Source: Colias croceus
Taxonomy: Eukaryota; Arthropoda; Insecta; Lepidoptera; Pieridae
Assembly (NCBI RefSeq): GCF_905220415.1
Contig: NC_059551.1
Location: 8,318,001-8,382,000 of the forward strand
Length of the DNA stretch: 64,000 bases
Direction: 5' to 3'
The position numbers and the translations under genes are program-made. Below, one piece after another: positions 49,214-61,874 of the stretch (within the stretch, counting starts at the first letter, position 1; the number at the start of each line of letters is the position of its first letter). The notes below the pieces were generated by a model, which saw only the letters and a list, made by a program, of their open reading frames with translations, was not told where the DNA came from and made no database searches.

Positions 49214-49849
49214 TTATTGTTTTTTAACAATAAATATTGGTTATTTTAACTTTAATTAAGTGTTTTATCATCAATTATGCTTACCATTAGCCAGCTATTA
49301 AACCAGAGCTGATTATTCAGTGGTTATTATTTTTAAGAATAAATATTGATTATTTTAACTTTTAGTAACATAATATGATTTATTGGTGATCTCTTTAAAT
49401 TAGTTTGCTTAAATACTTAGTAGGACACACCTATTAGGGTAAACTTGCATAATTCGTACCTGCGCTTAAATCGTACCTCGTCTATATCTCGGCTTGGGTA
49501 ATAGTTACCAGCGCCTCTGGTGGCATAAAATGTCAATAATAGTCGGCCATATTGCCATGTGACAAATAAATACCTGTTACGTTGCTCCCGACTAAAATAT
49601 TTATCAAGTAAGTTTTTTCTTACTTTTTGAGTAATTTTTTCGCACACTTCACAAGAACTGTCTTCCAAGTATACCGTTCATAAGTTGTTTAACTGTTTAT
49701 TTTATATTTATGCGTATATTTGTGAATATATTTCACATAGTAAAGCCGGCTTGTTCGTTGACAGTTTTTTTTGCGGCAAATTTGAAATTCTTTTGATACT
49801 TGTGCCTATTTCGTACTCGCAGCAACTTCTTAAAACGTACCTGTACGAA

Positions 49850-50108
49850 CGAACGAAAACACCTCAAAAAGGAAACAAGAAAAAGAAACAAGAACAAGAT
49901 GAAAATGACAGTTGGTATTGCAAAATATGTCAAGAAGACGTTAAAGAAAACATGATTAAATGCGGTAATTGTGAAGTATGGGTACCTACCCATACTTCAC
50001 AATTACCTACATGAGCTATGTGCAGGGACAACTAAAAAAACAAAATGTTATTACTGCGATGACTGTCAGGATTTGGCAAAGACCATCCGCTGTATTAATA
50101 AGAATTAA
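49850..50108 (+). pseudogene. PHD finger C terminus of a pogo-like transposase, broken by a 25-nt insertion
   Basis: The first part encodes a lysine-rich linker, then DSWYCKICQEDVKENMIKCG and NCEVW (frame through 49684...49984). After an extra 25 nt (49985-50009) the finger continues in another frame as HELCAGTTKKTKCYYCDDCQ and ends at TAA 50106-50108. Together these give the PHD spacing C-x2-C, C-x2-C, H-x2-C, C-x2-C. Insect pogo/jerky-like transposases often end in a PHD finger; this family call is inference supported by the TA flanks. Confidence 0.6.
49964..50007. repeat. Perfect 21-bp inverted repeat inside the PHD finger
   Basis: Arms 49964-49984 and 49987-50007 are exact inverse copies separated by CC. 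The right arm is extra sequence relative to the finger. Confidence 0.92.
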
Positions 50109-50659
50109 TCTAGGTACTTACATTAAAATTAAGAAAAAGAGGAGAAGATTATTAAGATTGTGATTTTTAAGACTATAAACCAATGAAAGGATCTCAAAGT
50201 ACGATTTAAGAATATACTAGTACGATTTAAGATGAATGGTCTTAAATCGTACTTTTTTTAAGTTTTTGAAAATTGTTTATTTCTCAGAAGTTTATAAGAT
50301 ATATGTTATTTTTTGTTGAAATACTAATAGAATATTAGTGAAATTATAATTACTTAATATAAATAACTGTGTATCATTGTTCATTTCCAAAATTTTTGAG
50401 GTTCTCCTTAAGTGGTACGAATTAGGCAAGTTTCCCCTATAATACATACAAAAACATTTATTTGGTACTAGACCTTATATCTCAGGATTTTAGGTGATTT
50501 ATTGTGGAACAGATTTTGCATTGTTTGGTGACTACATTTTGGTGACAGATCTACTATTTTGAGGACAAACCCTATTATTTAAGAAACACAAAACTAATTA
50601 AATTGGTGATAGCTTAAATGATACCCAATACAAATTATCAATCCAAAATGAATAAACAT

Positions 50660-52265
50660 TTCGTAGATTTTGACTACTAAGGTTATTATTGTTTTACATG
50701 TCCATCAAACGCAAGTCAACCTCTTCAAGTGCTTTTACCTATGGACTAAGTATAACAATTTTTGCACGTTATTGTTGGGGCCAATTCTTTATTGTCCAAG
50801 TTATTCAAAAGGTAACATCTCGCCAAAAAATTCAAATAGATCAAGGTAATTATCGTCTAAAGTTGTGTCACATTCCGATTGAAAAATCAGGCCTAAGGGT
50901 ACTGAATTTATCTTTCAAATAACTTTAGCTCGTAGCCAAATCGACAATAAATCAATTTGTTAATGATACAAATGTCTTTCGATTTAGGTGTTTCGAGCAT
51001 TCAGTCGTACTTAAGTGATAGTGATTAGGTACCTAGGTGTAAAAAAGGAAATTATTTAAGCGTAATAATTATCCAATACTTAATCCATTATTCAAGCTGA
51101 ACGATTTTACAAATTGAAAATTTCCAGACTATAATAGGTATTTTAATATTCAATTCCTAACATTTTTGTAACTTTTTAGTTGATTTTTGACAAATTCAAT
51201 TTTAAGTTACGCGTCTATGAGTTGAAACGATTATATCGTTTCAATGAATTTCGATCGCCGATTGAATTTTGTTACAGTTTTGTAACCTGAATTAGGTCAC
51301 ATATCACCGGGTTATAAAAAAAAATATATTATTATGTTAAACAGTGAATTTATTTTTCCCTTTTGGACGGAATCTCTTTTTACTGCCATCAGAACTGTGT
51401 TGTTTTTAGCACAGTGACATGCTTATTAAAAAAAAAAACGTGTAATAACTCCAAAAATAAGAATAAAAATTAATATTATGGAACAAGGCTGCTTAAACAA
51501 TTAAGTACATTCGAGTACTCTAAACCGCAAACCTCAGTACTTCAACTCCAGAAAATTATGTTGGTTATTTGTAGGTACGAGCTTTGCAACTGTCGCATTT
51601 AATTTACATTTTAGCGAAATTTCGTAACAAACTTTTCAGCTAGGGAAATTTTTTTCGAGCTCAATTTTTCAATTTAAATTTTAGACTTTTCTATGAATCA
51701 TATTTTATGCTTACTGCACTTTTAACTATGTAGTTGCGCGATATTGTTTCATCTATAAGGAAGTGCAAGCCTATTATTAATAGACAAAGCTGCTCCTTTT
51801 TTGAAGTCAGGTAAAAATAAGTGCTATAATGAAATTTATTCTCATGCTTCGATAAAATTGTGAGTTATGAATATCTAAACTTCGATTACAAAAAGTCTGT
51901 TTTTAAATAAGGCTGTTATTTTATCGTCTAGATAGGTAAATATTAATAACGCATTATCGTCCTAACATATTTTTGAATAAACACAATCCTCGAATATTTA
52001 TTTACTTACACAAAATTTTAATTTTATTTTAAATATTATCATTGTCTAATGAACATTTAAAAACAAATAAAACACATAGTACGTAACACGATTTAATTAA
52101 ATTATGACTGTATTACTTGTGTTGGACCTTGGCCGCAGTATTGCCAGCTTTGCATAGGATTGTTTACGTCCAAATACGAATGGAACGGGCAATTTGAATT
52201 TGACTGCTTGCTTCTCTTTTTATAAAACTAAAAAATATATAAGCCAGAAATGGAATAAATCTTAA
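50660..52265. other. Intergenic DNA, no gene seen
   Basis: AT-rich with short unsupported frames only. Confidence 0.5.
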
Positions 52266-52475
52266 TATATAAAAATCTCGTGTCACAATGTTTGTCCTCA
52301 ATGGACTCCTAAACCACTTAACCGATTATAATAAAATTCGCACACCATGTGCAGTTCGATCCAACTTGAGAGATAGGATAGTTTTTATCCCGGAAATCCC
52401 TCGGGAACGGGAACTATGCGGGTTTTTCTTTGAAAACGCGGGCGAAGCCGCGGGCAGAAAGCTAGTAGGAATATA
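52266..52475 (-). repeat. Family C repeat (inverted)
   Basis: Begins 'atataaaaatctcgtgtcac' and contains 'ccctcgggaacgggaactat' and 'ggcgaagccgcgggcagaaa' 'gctagtag', the inverse of the usual head. Confidence 0.7.
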
Positions 52476-52814
52476 ATTTTGAGATTTTATATTTTAGATA
52501 TTAATTAACACAGAAGTTGCAATGCCAAATTATTTAACCTTTTTCATATCTCATATTATTTGTTGAGGCTTTGCGTTAATAGACAAAATATACCTACAGA
52601 AAGGCAGTTCTCAAAATAATGATGCTTTCAAGTATGAATATTTAGAAATAACATTACAGGTTCAGACGAACATGTTCATAAAGTTTTGAAAGTTTCCCAC
52701 TCATCACTCGTTAACTCCAAGGAAACATGTTAATTAGGTACAATTAAATTAATTTTATAAGGTTGTATAAAGTTTTTCGCGAATTGTATAATTTTGACTA
52801 TTGAAATTTTTAAT

Positions 52815-53035
52815 TACTAGATTTCCGCCCGCAGCTTCGCCCGCGTTTGCAAAGGAAAACCCGCATAGGTCTCGTTCCCGTGGGATTTCCGGGATAAAAA
52901 CTATCCTATGTGTTAATCCAAGTTACCCTCTATATGTGTGCTAAATTACATTGTAATCGGTTCAGTAGTTTTTACGTGAAAGAGTAACAAACATCCATAC
53001 ATCCATACTTACAAACTTTCGCCTTTATAATATTA
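52815..53035 (+). repeat. Family C repeat
   Basis: 'ctagatttccgcccgcagct', 'tctcgttcccgtgggatttc', 'aatcggttcagtagttttta' and tail 'tttataatattatat'. Very similar to 5346-5575. Confidence 0.75.
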
Positions 53036-53952
53036 TATTATCATACTATATATTAAGATTCAAAGAAAAATAAATACTTATAGGTATTTATCTACAAACA
53101 TGGAATATAAAAATTAGTTTAATTTCCAAAGCCAGCAAAGCTCTTCATAAACGATTTCTAGGAACAGAGGCAATAACGGATCTTTCGTTGATAATAATTT
53201 ATGATATGAAATACTCAAAATATTAGTAGGTAATATTTTTTTATAAGTAATCATGTTTTCTAGGGAACTGTCATACACGCGTATACGTCGTTATAATTGT
53301 TGGAAATGTTCCCCGAAATCTCTTTAATTTTTGGACCTAAATATTGATTAGCTATTACTAGTAACAAGTCAACATTTATGGAAACGACTTCTCTTGATAT
53401 TTAGTTTTATAGCAGTTGAAATGTTTATACCTTTATACCTACTTATTTTACTAATTAAAAAAATGTAAAAAAAAATCATCATGATTCGGGAATCGCATCT
53501 GCTTCTTCGCCGTACCTACTACCATAGCATGACCTGACAATTCAGCCAGTCATTTTGCCATACCTACTTATAACTTTTTTATAATATTCTATTAATTTTT
53601 TTATATTGCTCTATAATTTGTATGTTTAGAGCCTTATCTAACAAATATACTTCCTCTAAAGAAGCTATTCACTTCGAATCACACACTGAATCAAGTATCA
53701 ACCCAGCAAATACTTTCTGAGAAATCAAAACAGCTCGATCGCAAACAAAAAGTTTCAATTGATTTTACTTGAACTAATCACACCAAAATTAGTTTTCTTA
53801 TTTCTTTACTTTGTAAGACAAACAAACAGCCTCGAATTTTCGTGAGTGTTAGCCTTATTTAACGTCCATTGGTTGATGCTTGGTCGAACAGAAAATTTAT
53901 TTTTGGGACAAGCACAAAATGACACACATCTTTTCACACCTGCATGAATAAC

Positions 53953-54115
53953 ACTAGCTGTGCCCCGCGGCTTTACCCGCAGTGCTCCGCTCCTGTTGGT
54001 CCTAGCGTGATGATATATTATAACCTATAGCCTTCCTCGATAAATGGGCCATCTAACACCCAAAGGAATTTTCAAATTGGATAAGCGCGTTTAAAGAAAG
54101 AAATAGAAGAATATT
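53953..54115 (+). repeat. Family B repeat
   Basis: 'ctagctgtgccccgcggctt', 'gataaatgggccatctaaca', 'gcgcgtttaaagaaagaaat' and a degraded 'tataatattatgaa' tail. Confidence 0.7.
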
Positions 54116-54384
54116 ATAATATTATGAATTTTCCAGCCTCTTTGTAACATGAGCGTTAAATCAGAAGGTATAACCCGACTAAATACAGAAGTAACATAAT
54201 ACATTTGAATTTTCCGACCTTAAAGGAATGTAGGCTTGTTATACGAACCACAGTAAGTTGATTACTTCCCAACGGATTTGCAAGCTTTCTAATTAGCATC
54301 ATTATTATTTTTAACAATGCCTACAGTTGAAAGTTGAAACTTGAATGTTTGATGGGCCTTTTGTTTATCTTATTCTATTCATTT

Positions 54385-54612
54385 ACTGTCTGTGTCTCGC
54401 GGATTTACCCGCGTTACTTTGCTCCTATTGGTCTTAGTGTGATGATACATGTCATTATAATATTGATAATTGGACTATTTATCTGAAAATTACAAAATAT
54501 TGGTTGCAAAATGTTTATCTAAATGAAATAATATTTTAAATCGGTCCCGTAGTTTTTGAGCGCGTTCAAGCAAGCAATTAAACTCTTCAGTTTTATAATA
54601 TTAGTACAGATT
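54385..54612 (+). repeat. Family B repeat
   Basis: 'ctgtgtctcgcggatttacc', 'gctcctattggtcttagtgt', 'aaatcggtcccgtagttttt' and tail 'ttttataatattagtac'. Confidence 0.65.
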
Positions 54613-57372
54613 CCACTGAATATTAATTGAAAAAAAATATGCAAGCATTTAACTTATAATTCGTTTTAGGTGATAATTTGAAAGTCGTTTTTCAAACTTT
54701 AGTGTCAAAATATCGGCTGTCGCCACAACGTTGTGCATTATTTATTATCCTTGTTTTTAAGCAATTTTCGCTTGTGGCTTTCCACATACTTCACTTTGTA
54801 ACCAAATTATCTAAATGTAATCAGATAGGTAATATGTAAGCATTAAAAATCGATTAATTCTTTTGACGTGATTTAAATAATTTCTTAAAAAAATACTACC
54901 GTAGGAATATTGTGAAATGGAACAAGAAATTAACTACTAAAATAAAGTTTACATAAAAAAATTCAATGTAGGCATCGTTAAAATGTATTAAATATATCTT
55001 AAAATGGAATAATTAAATTAATTATCTGTGTGGATTCGAATTTAACTTATTTGTATGTTATGAATAAATTACACAAAATATCCATATGCATAAGAAGTAA
55101 CCGAATGTAAAAATTGGATTGAATATTTATTCAAAGACCTAAAACCCAATGAGATGAAATGCGGCGTTGTGATATGTCACGGGAAAATGCTCGGATTCAA
55201 TTTATGGGGTGAAAATATTATAATGATTCAGCCAGAAATTACGAGCTAGATTTTCTGCGTTAGCATTTTTATTTTAGGCCTTAGGTTGCTAAAAGATAGA
55301 CGTATTTATAAATGAATTTATTTGGAAAATTTTACTTGGCAATATTGGAGATGTCAATTTGATTATTTTTTTGAAATTATACGAGTACTTATGTACTTTT
55401 TTTAATTTTAAAATGTTTATTTTTAAATATTGTTATTAAATACTGGTAATTTATTTCAATATTTTGCCGCGGCAATAATGTAATATAATGTATCATGAAA
55501 TCCGAATTATAACGTAGGTAGAGTTTTCGAAGAAGACACAACATTAAAACATCACTATACAATATCGTAATCAGTGATGAAGATAATTATTTTTATCTCG
55601 TTTTTGTCTGTTCGTTGTTTTGCTTTTCGTCATATTTACCTATTCTTCGTCCGTTCCTTTGTTTTGTTTACCGTAAAATAATTTATCGACCATCACCCAC
55701 ATGCAAATTAGTTCTCAAGTTTTCCCATCGTTCATCCATGTCAAGAAAATTTAGAAAAAAACAAAAAATAAAATGGCGGTCTACAAACCCCGGGGTCGGT
55801 TCATCAATCATAGCAATTAAAATATCAAGTGTTTTTAACAGGTTGAGGAAGTGGACGAAATATTAGCGTTTCGTGGAAAACATTTTTTAAATTAAATCTG
55901 TTTGGGTTTGCTTAACCTTTTTTTATAGCAGCTGTGGAACAGACTCGAACATTTTTCTTATACATATAATATTATGTTGTGTTTCTAAATAATTATGGCT
56001 TATTTTTAAATGTTTTTCTCACTTTTCCAACCATAGGTCATTTATAGCCATCAAATAACACTGAAAGATTAGAAAATTTTGTTCTATAAAGTAATATTGT
56101 TACCTGTAAGGATTATTTGTTAAAAATAGGCTCTCTAATGACATGATAGCTACAAAGCCTAAGCCTTTATAATTATTCATTTATTATAAAGCTTACTGCG
56201 CGTTTGTCCATTTATAGAAGAAAATTTTGATTGTTAGTAAGTTTATTTTGTAAAAAATCCAAACTAACAGAACCCAGTAAAAAACTACATGATTATGCAT
56301 ATTGTTTATCGATGTATAAGATAAGATATTAATAAAAGCTGAACAAGAAAGTAAATGTGGTTTAATTTATTGATATATAACATACTTAGAACTCTTTCAA
56401 AGAATGTCATACATGACATACAAAACTTTATACAAATATGGTAATGAAATTAGTATTAAGTTCCTTAATTATTCGTCCACAACTTAGCTAATATAAACTC
56501 CAGTTTGGGAACAAAGCCAAGTCATCTTGCTGCACCGCTGTTGGTCTCAAAACTTTTGCAGTAACATTGTGCTAATTGGTTAATCGATACATGCCGGATT
56601 GCTTGTTAGACAAAACGATAAATGTCTAGATTAGTAGTGGGCTAGTGGGAATTAGTTATTTAAACGTCAGATGTAAGTGTATGATAATTTTGCTGGTCTT
56701 GTTTTTAAACTTACTTACTCCTTTTCTTTACTATTTAAAAGACCGTATTAAAAATGTGAAAAAATTGTTTGTTATTTTTTGTATGTCTTTTGCGTGTCGC
56801 AACGGACCGTTTTTATGCTTCGTTTTTTTGTATCTGAAGATAGTTAAGAAGCTTGAGTGATATTGGAAATTTTCCGCGATGAAACATTTAATTCTCATAG
56901 TAATTTCTTACGACAACATGGACGTAGCTTTGCGCTAGTGAAGCTAGGTATTGTTTATAGAAACAAATAAATCGTTTAAATTCGATTTTCAGGCTACCTA
57001 TTGTTTAGGTTAGTAATTATTACACCTCGCTGAGTTAAGTGCGGGCTTTATCAAGCTTTGTAGTTTGTACCGTTTGACCATTATTGAAAACATACATTTA
57101 TAAATCGCAAACGTTTGATGTGATTATAGGACCGATGGTCCTGAGTTTGATTCCCACTAGCAGAATTACAAAGAAATATCATAATCTGAAAATTTATTTT
57201 ACGTCATATAGTTGAACAAGGGAGAGTAACAATAATTGTTTTTTACTGAAAGCGTTTAAAGCTCTATACAAATACGTCATAATTTAAAAGCTCAACCTGT
57301 CACCAATCATTCACCTGTGTTCATCTCAGTTAATTCACAAGAGGTACAAAGTCGACATTTACACATAACATA
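54613..57372. other. Intergenic DNA, no gene seen
   Basis: AT-rich. A short tRNA-box-B-like string ('gagtttgattcccac') is at about 57143-57157 without a tRNA fold. The small frames here lack any recognisable domain. Confidence 0.45.
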
Positions 57373-57373
57373 A

Positions 57374-57567
57374 GTGCTGATTTACACAGGGTCAGTAACT
57401 GACTACAAATTCGAGGCAAATCAGTGCTGACCCGAAAAAAAACCTTGTGTAAACAGATTTGAAGTCAGTACAGAGGCTTGAAGTCTAAGTAAACAGTTAA
57501 AGTCAGTCACGGCGCCGAATTTCGGCGCCGCGACTGACTTGTCTACTGACCCTGTGTAAATCAGCAC
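57374..57567. mobile_element. Harbinger-like MITE with TAA target duplication
   Basis: Terminal arms 57373-57397 and 57544-57568 are inverse 25-mers (start 'gtgctgatttacacagggtc'). TAA flanks both ends, as for PIF/Harbinger (TWA) insertions. A second inner hairpin, 57501-57519 with 57521-57539, is GC-rich ('ggcgccgaa') with one mismatch. Non-coding. Confidence 0.75.
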
Positions 57568-57574
57568 TAATGAT

Positions 57575-60547
57575 TTATTGATACGAGGAAATTGGCAAGT
57601 TTGGGAAACCCCTTAATTTTCCACCCAATTCACATTTAATATCCGAAAGTGATGACGGTTTACTTTCCATGGTTTGCTCTACAAATCCAATACAAATAAT
57701 GTTGCTACTAAAATTTACTTGACTAAAAATGGTCGTTTATTTAGAAATACAGATAAATTTGAGACGAATAAATACACGAATTTGTGTTGGAATATATGTT
57801 TTGAGGAAAAGATGTTTACAATCCATTAAATTTAGATCAATTGTACGCTTACAATTTTGCATAACTTTTTTTTTCAATAATTTTTGTTTATTAGGTATAA
57901 TGATCGTTACTTACTATGTATCTATAACACATTCTTTAATTTAAGTGAACATTTGGATATAATTTTTTGTCAATACCAAAAATTATTTTCAGTCCGTAAA
58001 TTTCTTAAATATGCGTCTCATTTTTGTTTATTATAAAATAATTTTTATTACAAGTTACATTCAACCATTACAACCTATTTACAACGTAATAAAATTTCAA
58101 ACGGTCTGACCTTAAAGTAATAAAGCGTTAATTAAAAAAGCACTAACAAGCCGCTAGTTAAAATTATTGTTTTACTAAGTAACGTGTTATGCGGCGTTGT
58201 AAATTTCTACTCTAAGTTTTACATAGCTCTAACTTCCTAGAATATTTTGTGAATTATTTATTATCTATTAATTAATGAAGCTGATAAATACTTGATTATT
58301 TTGTTGCATGATTTACGCAGAAGCAATGTTTATCTACATACATATTCAGCGATTGGATGGTGAAAGATATTATTACATATGTATACTAACCATTTCAATT
58401 AAGATACTAAGGTAGACTTTACATACTATGATGATACTTGACTCTATCTAAAAATGATATGAATACCTACATCTACTTCAATATTCGTTGCTTGTGTGTA
58501 CATTCATGTGGGTTGCTTATAGTAAGTACAATTAATTAATTATTATTATTAAAACTTAGATTTATTCCAGAAGAAACATACCTAACCCTATGTCTGATTA
58601 CATTATTATTGGTACTTGTAAACTCAAGCAACCGAGAATGCTTCTTCGGAGAACACAGTCCACAGATATCGCGTCTCAGTACCTATCGCGAATTGAATAT
58701 TGATAAATGCTGTCATCCACAAATATGTACATAATTTGCGGTAATAAGTCTTGGAAAAGTAAATGGAAAAGTTGAGTGAATTAGCGATATTAAATGGAGT
58801 CATATTATACGTCATTTATTATAAGTGCATATATTTTGTCTATAATAATAATAGGTCGTTAAAGTTAAATTTAAGATGGTGTCTAAAAAATCGATATCGT
58901 TTCGATTTAGCTGTGCCCCGCGGTTTCGCATATAGAGCATTCATTTAATAACGTCTATAATAATAAAGGTATTTCGGTACATACTCGTATCGTTACTTCC
59001 AAATACTTAAGTTGTGACTTGTGAGTGTAAGTTACACATTAGCAACAAGTAATATTCAAGTAGAAACTGAGGAAGCTATGACGTCAGATGCCTCCCAAAA
59101 CTTTACATGTGGCTTATAACTTTGGCAATATGTGTAAGGTTATTTACGATTAGAAAAATTATAATTCTATAAGCTCTTCGACTTTGCTCAAATATACTTT
59201 CTGATTTGTAAGTTATTCCATTTTTTAACATCAGTTTGCCCAATCCAAATTTTCATTCTTTCAATGTTTTTAAGGCCGTGGACGGTTTTTTAGTTTTTTG
59301 TTTAGGAGTATTAAATTTTTGCCTTGTTAATAAAATACAGGAATCATTATTATCGATTTAAATAGAGGGAAATAATATACTGAGTTTGCTAAAAAAGCAA
59401 CACGATACTCTATCTGTATCCTATCTTACTGTATGTATCTCATCACAAAGGAATCGGAAGAGCTAATGACCCATAAACCTACATAATTACACGGTCATCT
59501 ATCTCTTCTAGTCAATTTATATCCGTAACCAGCAGTAATGTCTTATTACGTTCAATTGTGAAGGCAGTGTGTTCTAACTGAATTTTATTGCAGCCTTATT
59601 TTAATTGCTATAGAACCTTGGGGGTATAGTTTATGTTTATGTAAGCTCGAACTTAATTGAAATGTGGGATCACATTCTCTGGAAAATTTGCGAAGGAATA
59701 TGACGTACGCTGTCTTCATACAAAGATTTAGATATCTGGATATAAATAGTTATTTATATATACATATTATGCATATTTCAATGTAGTATTTTCAGTAAGT
59801 ACATCAACTATTTTTAGTGGCATATATAATTATTTTTCGATCCCATTTTTACTGTCATGGTATAGAAGCTTTTTTATCGTATAATTTTTGTTTTGGCAGG
59901 CTAAAATGATATTCTCTTACTTACTGATTCCCATGGGAATTTCCTTTGAGTTTTCAAACTTTGATTCTAAAGGCAATTGCGTAAAGCTAGTACCTTATCA
60001 AGAAATTTATAAGTATCTTCTTACTCTACTAGTATTATTTCTCATATCTACTTCCAATATCTACTATATCGTTTCAGACTTAATAGTGAATTAAATGAAG
60101 CTGACGCACGTTATAAATTCGAACGTGGAGGCAGATTTGAGCAACATCCCGACTCAAATATTGGTTGTAAATATTAACTCGTCAATTAACGTACATTCAG
60201 CCACTTTATCGTAATTACGTAAACTACATAATTAATTAACGTTAACTATGGAAACAATATCATATTGTGATGTGTAAAATTCAGAAAGTGAGTTGTTTTT
60301 TATTTATCAGTAAATATTTGGTAACTAGATTCCTAGTTTCGGAATATCCTTACATTCTATTGGATGAGGCCTACGGCACGCAATGTTGTAAGATCAACAT
60401 AATACCAAAGCTTTATTGTCTATTTGTTTGTCAATCTCTCTGAATTGAAAGAAGAAAAAAAGAAAATACGTTTGATCACAAATACTTTTACAATTTTTCA
60501 CTAACTTTTCACAAGTAAAACACTTATTATTGACACAAATTCATCAT
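57575..60547. other. Intergenic DNA, no gene seen
   Basis: AT-rich. A small family B head fragment ('agctgtgccccgcggtttcg') is at about 58909-58928. Otherwise nothing I can support. Confidence 0.45.
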
Positions 60548-60690
60548 TTTGAAGTGAAACTTCTTTGGGCGCGTTGAGAGTAAAATTTCAAGGTCACGTC
60601 ATGGCAATACCGTCACGTCATGGCAATACCGTCACGTCATGGAGTAAGGCGATGACTTAATATAAAGGTAGTTTGAACCTTTAGCTATTT
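60548..60690 (+). promoter_or_regulatory. TCACGTCA tandem array plus TATA box, beside a family H end
   Basis: 'tgaagtgaaacttcttt' (60549-60566) matches the family H terminus. From 60593 a 19-bp unit, gtcacgtcatggcaatacc, repeats 2.6 times (60593, 60612, 60631), giving three TCACGTCA sites, a CRE/ATF-like motif. TATAAAG follows at about 60661. This looks like a compact promoter, perhaps belonging to a transposon; no gene is seen directly downstream. Confidence 0.4.
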
Positions 60691-60699
60691 TAGTGTATT

Positions 60700-61870
60700 T
60701 TCTTTATAATAATATGATATTAGAAACACATTTTAGTCCCAAGGCTCAGCGTCGTCGCACATTAATATTACATCATCACCATCTAATTTGATGTGATATA
60801 ATTTTATTATAAGGATATCATGATATAATTTTCATAAAAATTTAATATTATATGCAATAATCCTAGAAGTTTTACTTATTTTACTGTGGAAACTATAAAA
60901 TTTGCCCTAAAGATAAATGAATGTATAAAGGACAAAAGAAAACACATCGGATAATACTTAAAATATTTATTACAAAAATATTTTACAAATACATACCTAA
61001 TTCTGATCAATAAAAATATACCTAGTCGAAACTGTAAATTTTAAATCGGGTTACAATAATAAGTTCCACAATGGAATACAGTAGATAACATAAATTTATT
61101 TGAAAACTTTGATTAGAGAGAAGAACTAGTGTAAAGTAAAAACTAGACAGAAAAATTAAGTTTTCTCTTTTTCGGAGTGATTGTACAGTATGTACTGTAT
61201 TTTGAAACGGCTTAAACGACTTTTTGGCTTGAAAATGTTATTGTTACGTCATGCTTGGAATGTCGAGGAAAAATATATGAGATTATCCCACCTTTACACG
61301 CTGATTTTCTATGGGGTTGGGACCATCCCTTTCTTTTATGTATAGGGCAATTAAAGAGTCTTTTTTAGTTTTTATTTTTTAAGTTTAATTTTTTCGTGGC
61401 AAATAAAAGAGCAGATTACATCTTGTTATTTACAAAATAATCAATTAAACACTGAAACACGATGAATGCATTAGACGCTACGAGGTATTGGCAACTGTCA
61501 AACTGTCAAAACACGACCGTAGCACGACCTTTAGGAAATATTGACACAGGCATTTCGCAAAATGACTGGTGATTAACCTGTCTCTGCGCGTCAGCGGTTG
61601 AAATTTTAATTTCCCTTCATGCCTGTGTTCAGTTATTGTTTTAGTTCGGGTCACGGAAACTTTTGTGCTTGGCACGCATAGTGTTATTGCGATATTGCAC
61701 TTGCTTGAAGTTGCTGAGTCATGCATTTTAGATTTATATGCCTATAGGTACTAGATTTACCCGATTGAATGGTCAATGTGGATATTTACGATATTTGTTT
61801 GTAAATTTTTGAGACACAAATAGACAAGAGAATATGTTATGTACCTATAACACATATAACACGCCTTAAC
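60700..61870. other. Intergenic DNA, no gene seen
   Basis: AT-rich with short unsupported frames on both strands. Confidence 0.45.
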
Positions 61871-61874
61871 TATT

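Larger units (their letters stand above)
49435..50439. mobile_element. Nested 1-kb DNA transposon with 24-bp inverted ends and TA flanks
   Basis: The left end 49436-49460 ('agggtaaacttgcataattc'...) and the right end 50414-50438 are inverse copies with two mismatches in 25. Taking the ends at 'ggg', both sides are flanked by TA, fitting Tc1/mariner/pogo-type insertion. Internal repeats of CTTAAATCGTAC occur near 49466, 50203, 50220 and 50238. It carries a PHD finger fragment. It lies inside the element at 48600-50640. Confidence 0.7.
48600..50640 (+). mobile_element. DNA transposon remnant with TCACCA-type inverted subterminal sites
   Basis: A 17-bp string (gtagatctgtcaccaaa) at 48864-48880 reappears exactly inverted at 50538-50554. 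More 'tatcacc(a)' sites lie at 48620-48680 and 48930, with the inverse 'ggtgatag' or 'ttggtgac' at 50520-50610. It carries the transposase tail at 49018-49213 and is interrupted by the nested element 49435-50439. True ends and target duplication not found; limits approximate. Confidence 0.5.

Noticed and set aside
49685..49850. N-terminal part of the frame leading into the PHD finger
   Set aside because: Composition and lack of motifs suggest it is not part of the transposase; only the segment from about 49850 matches the expected linker and finger.
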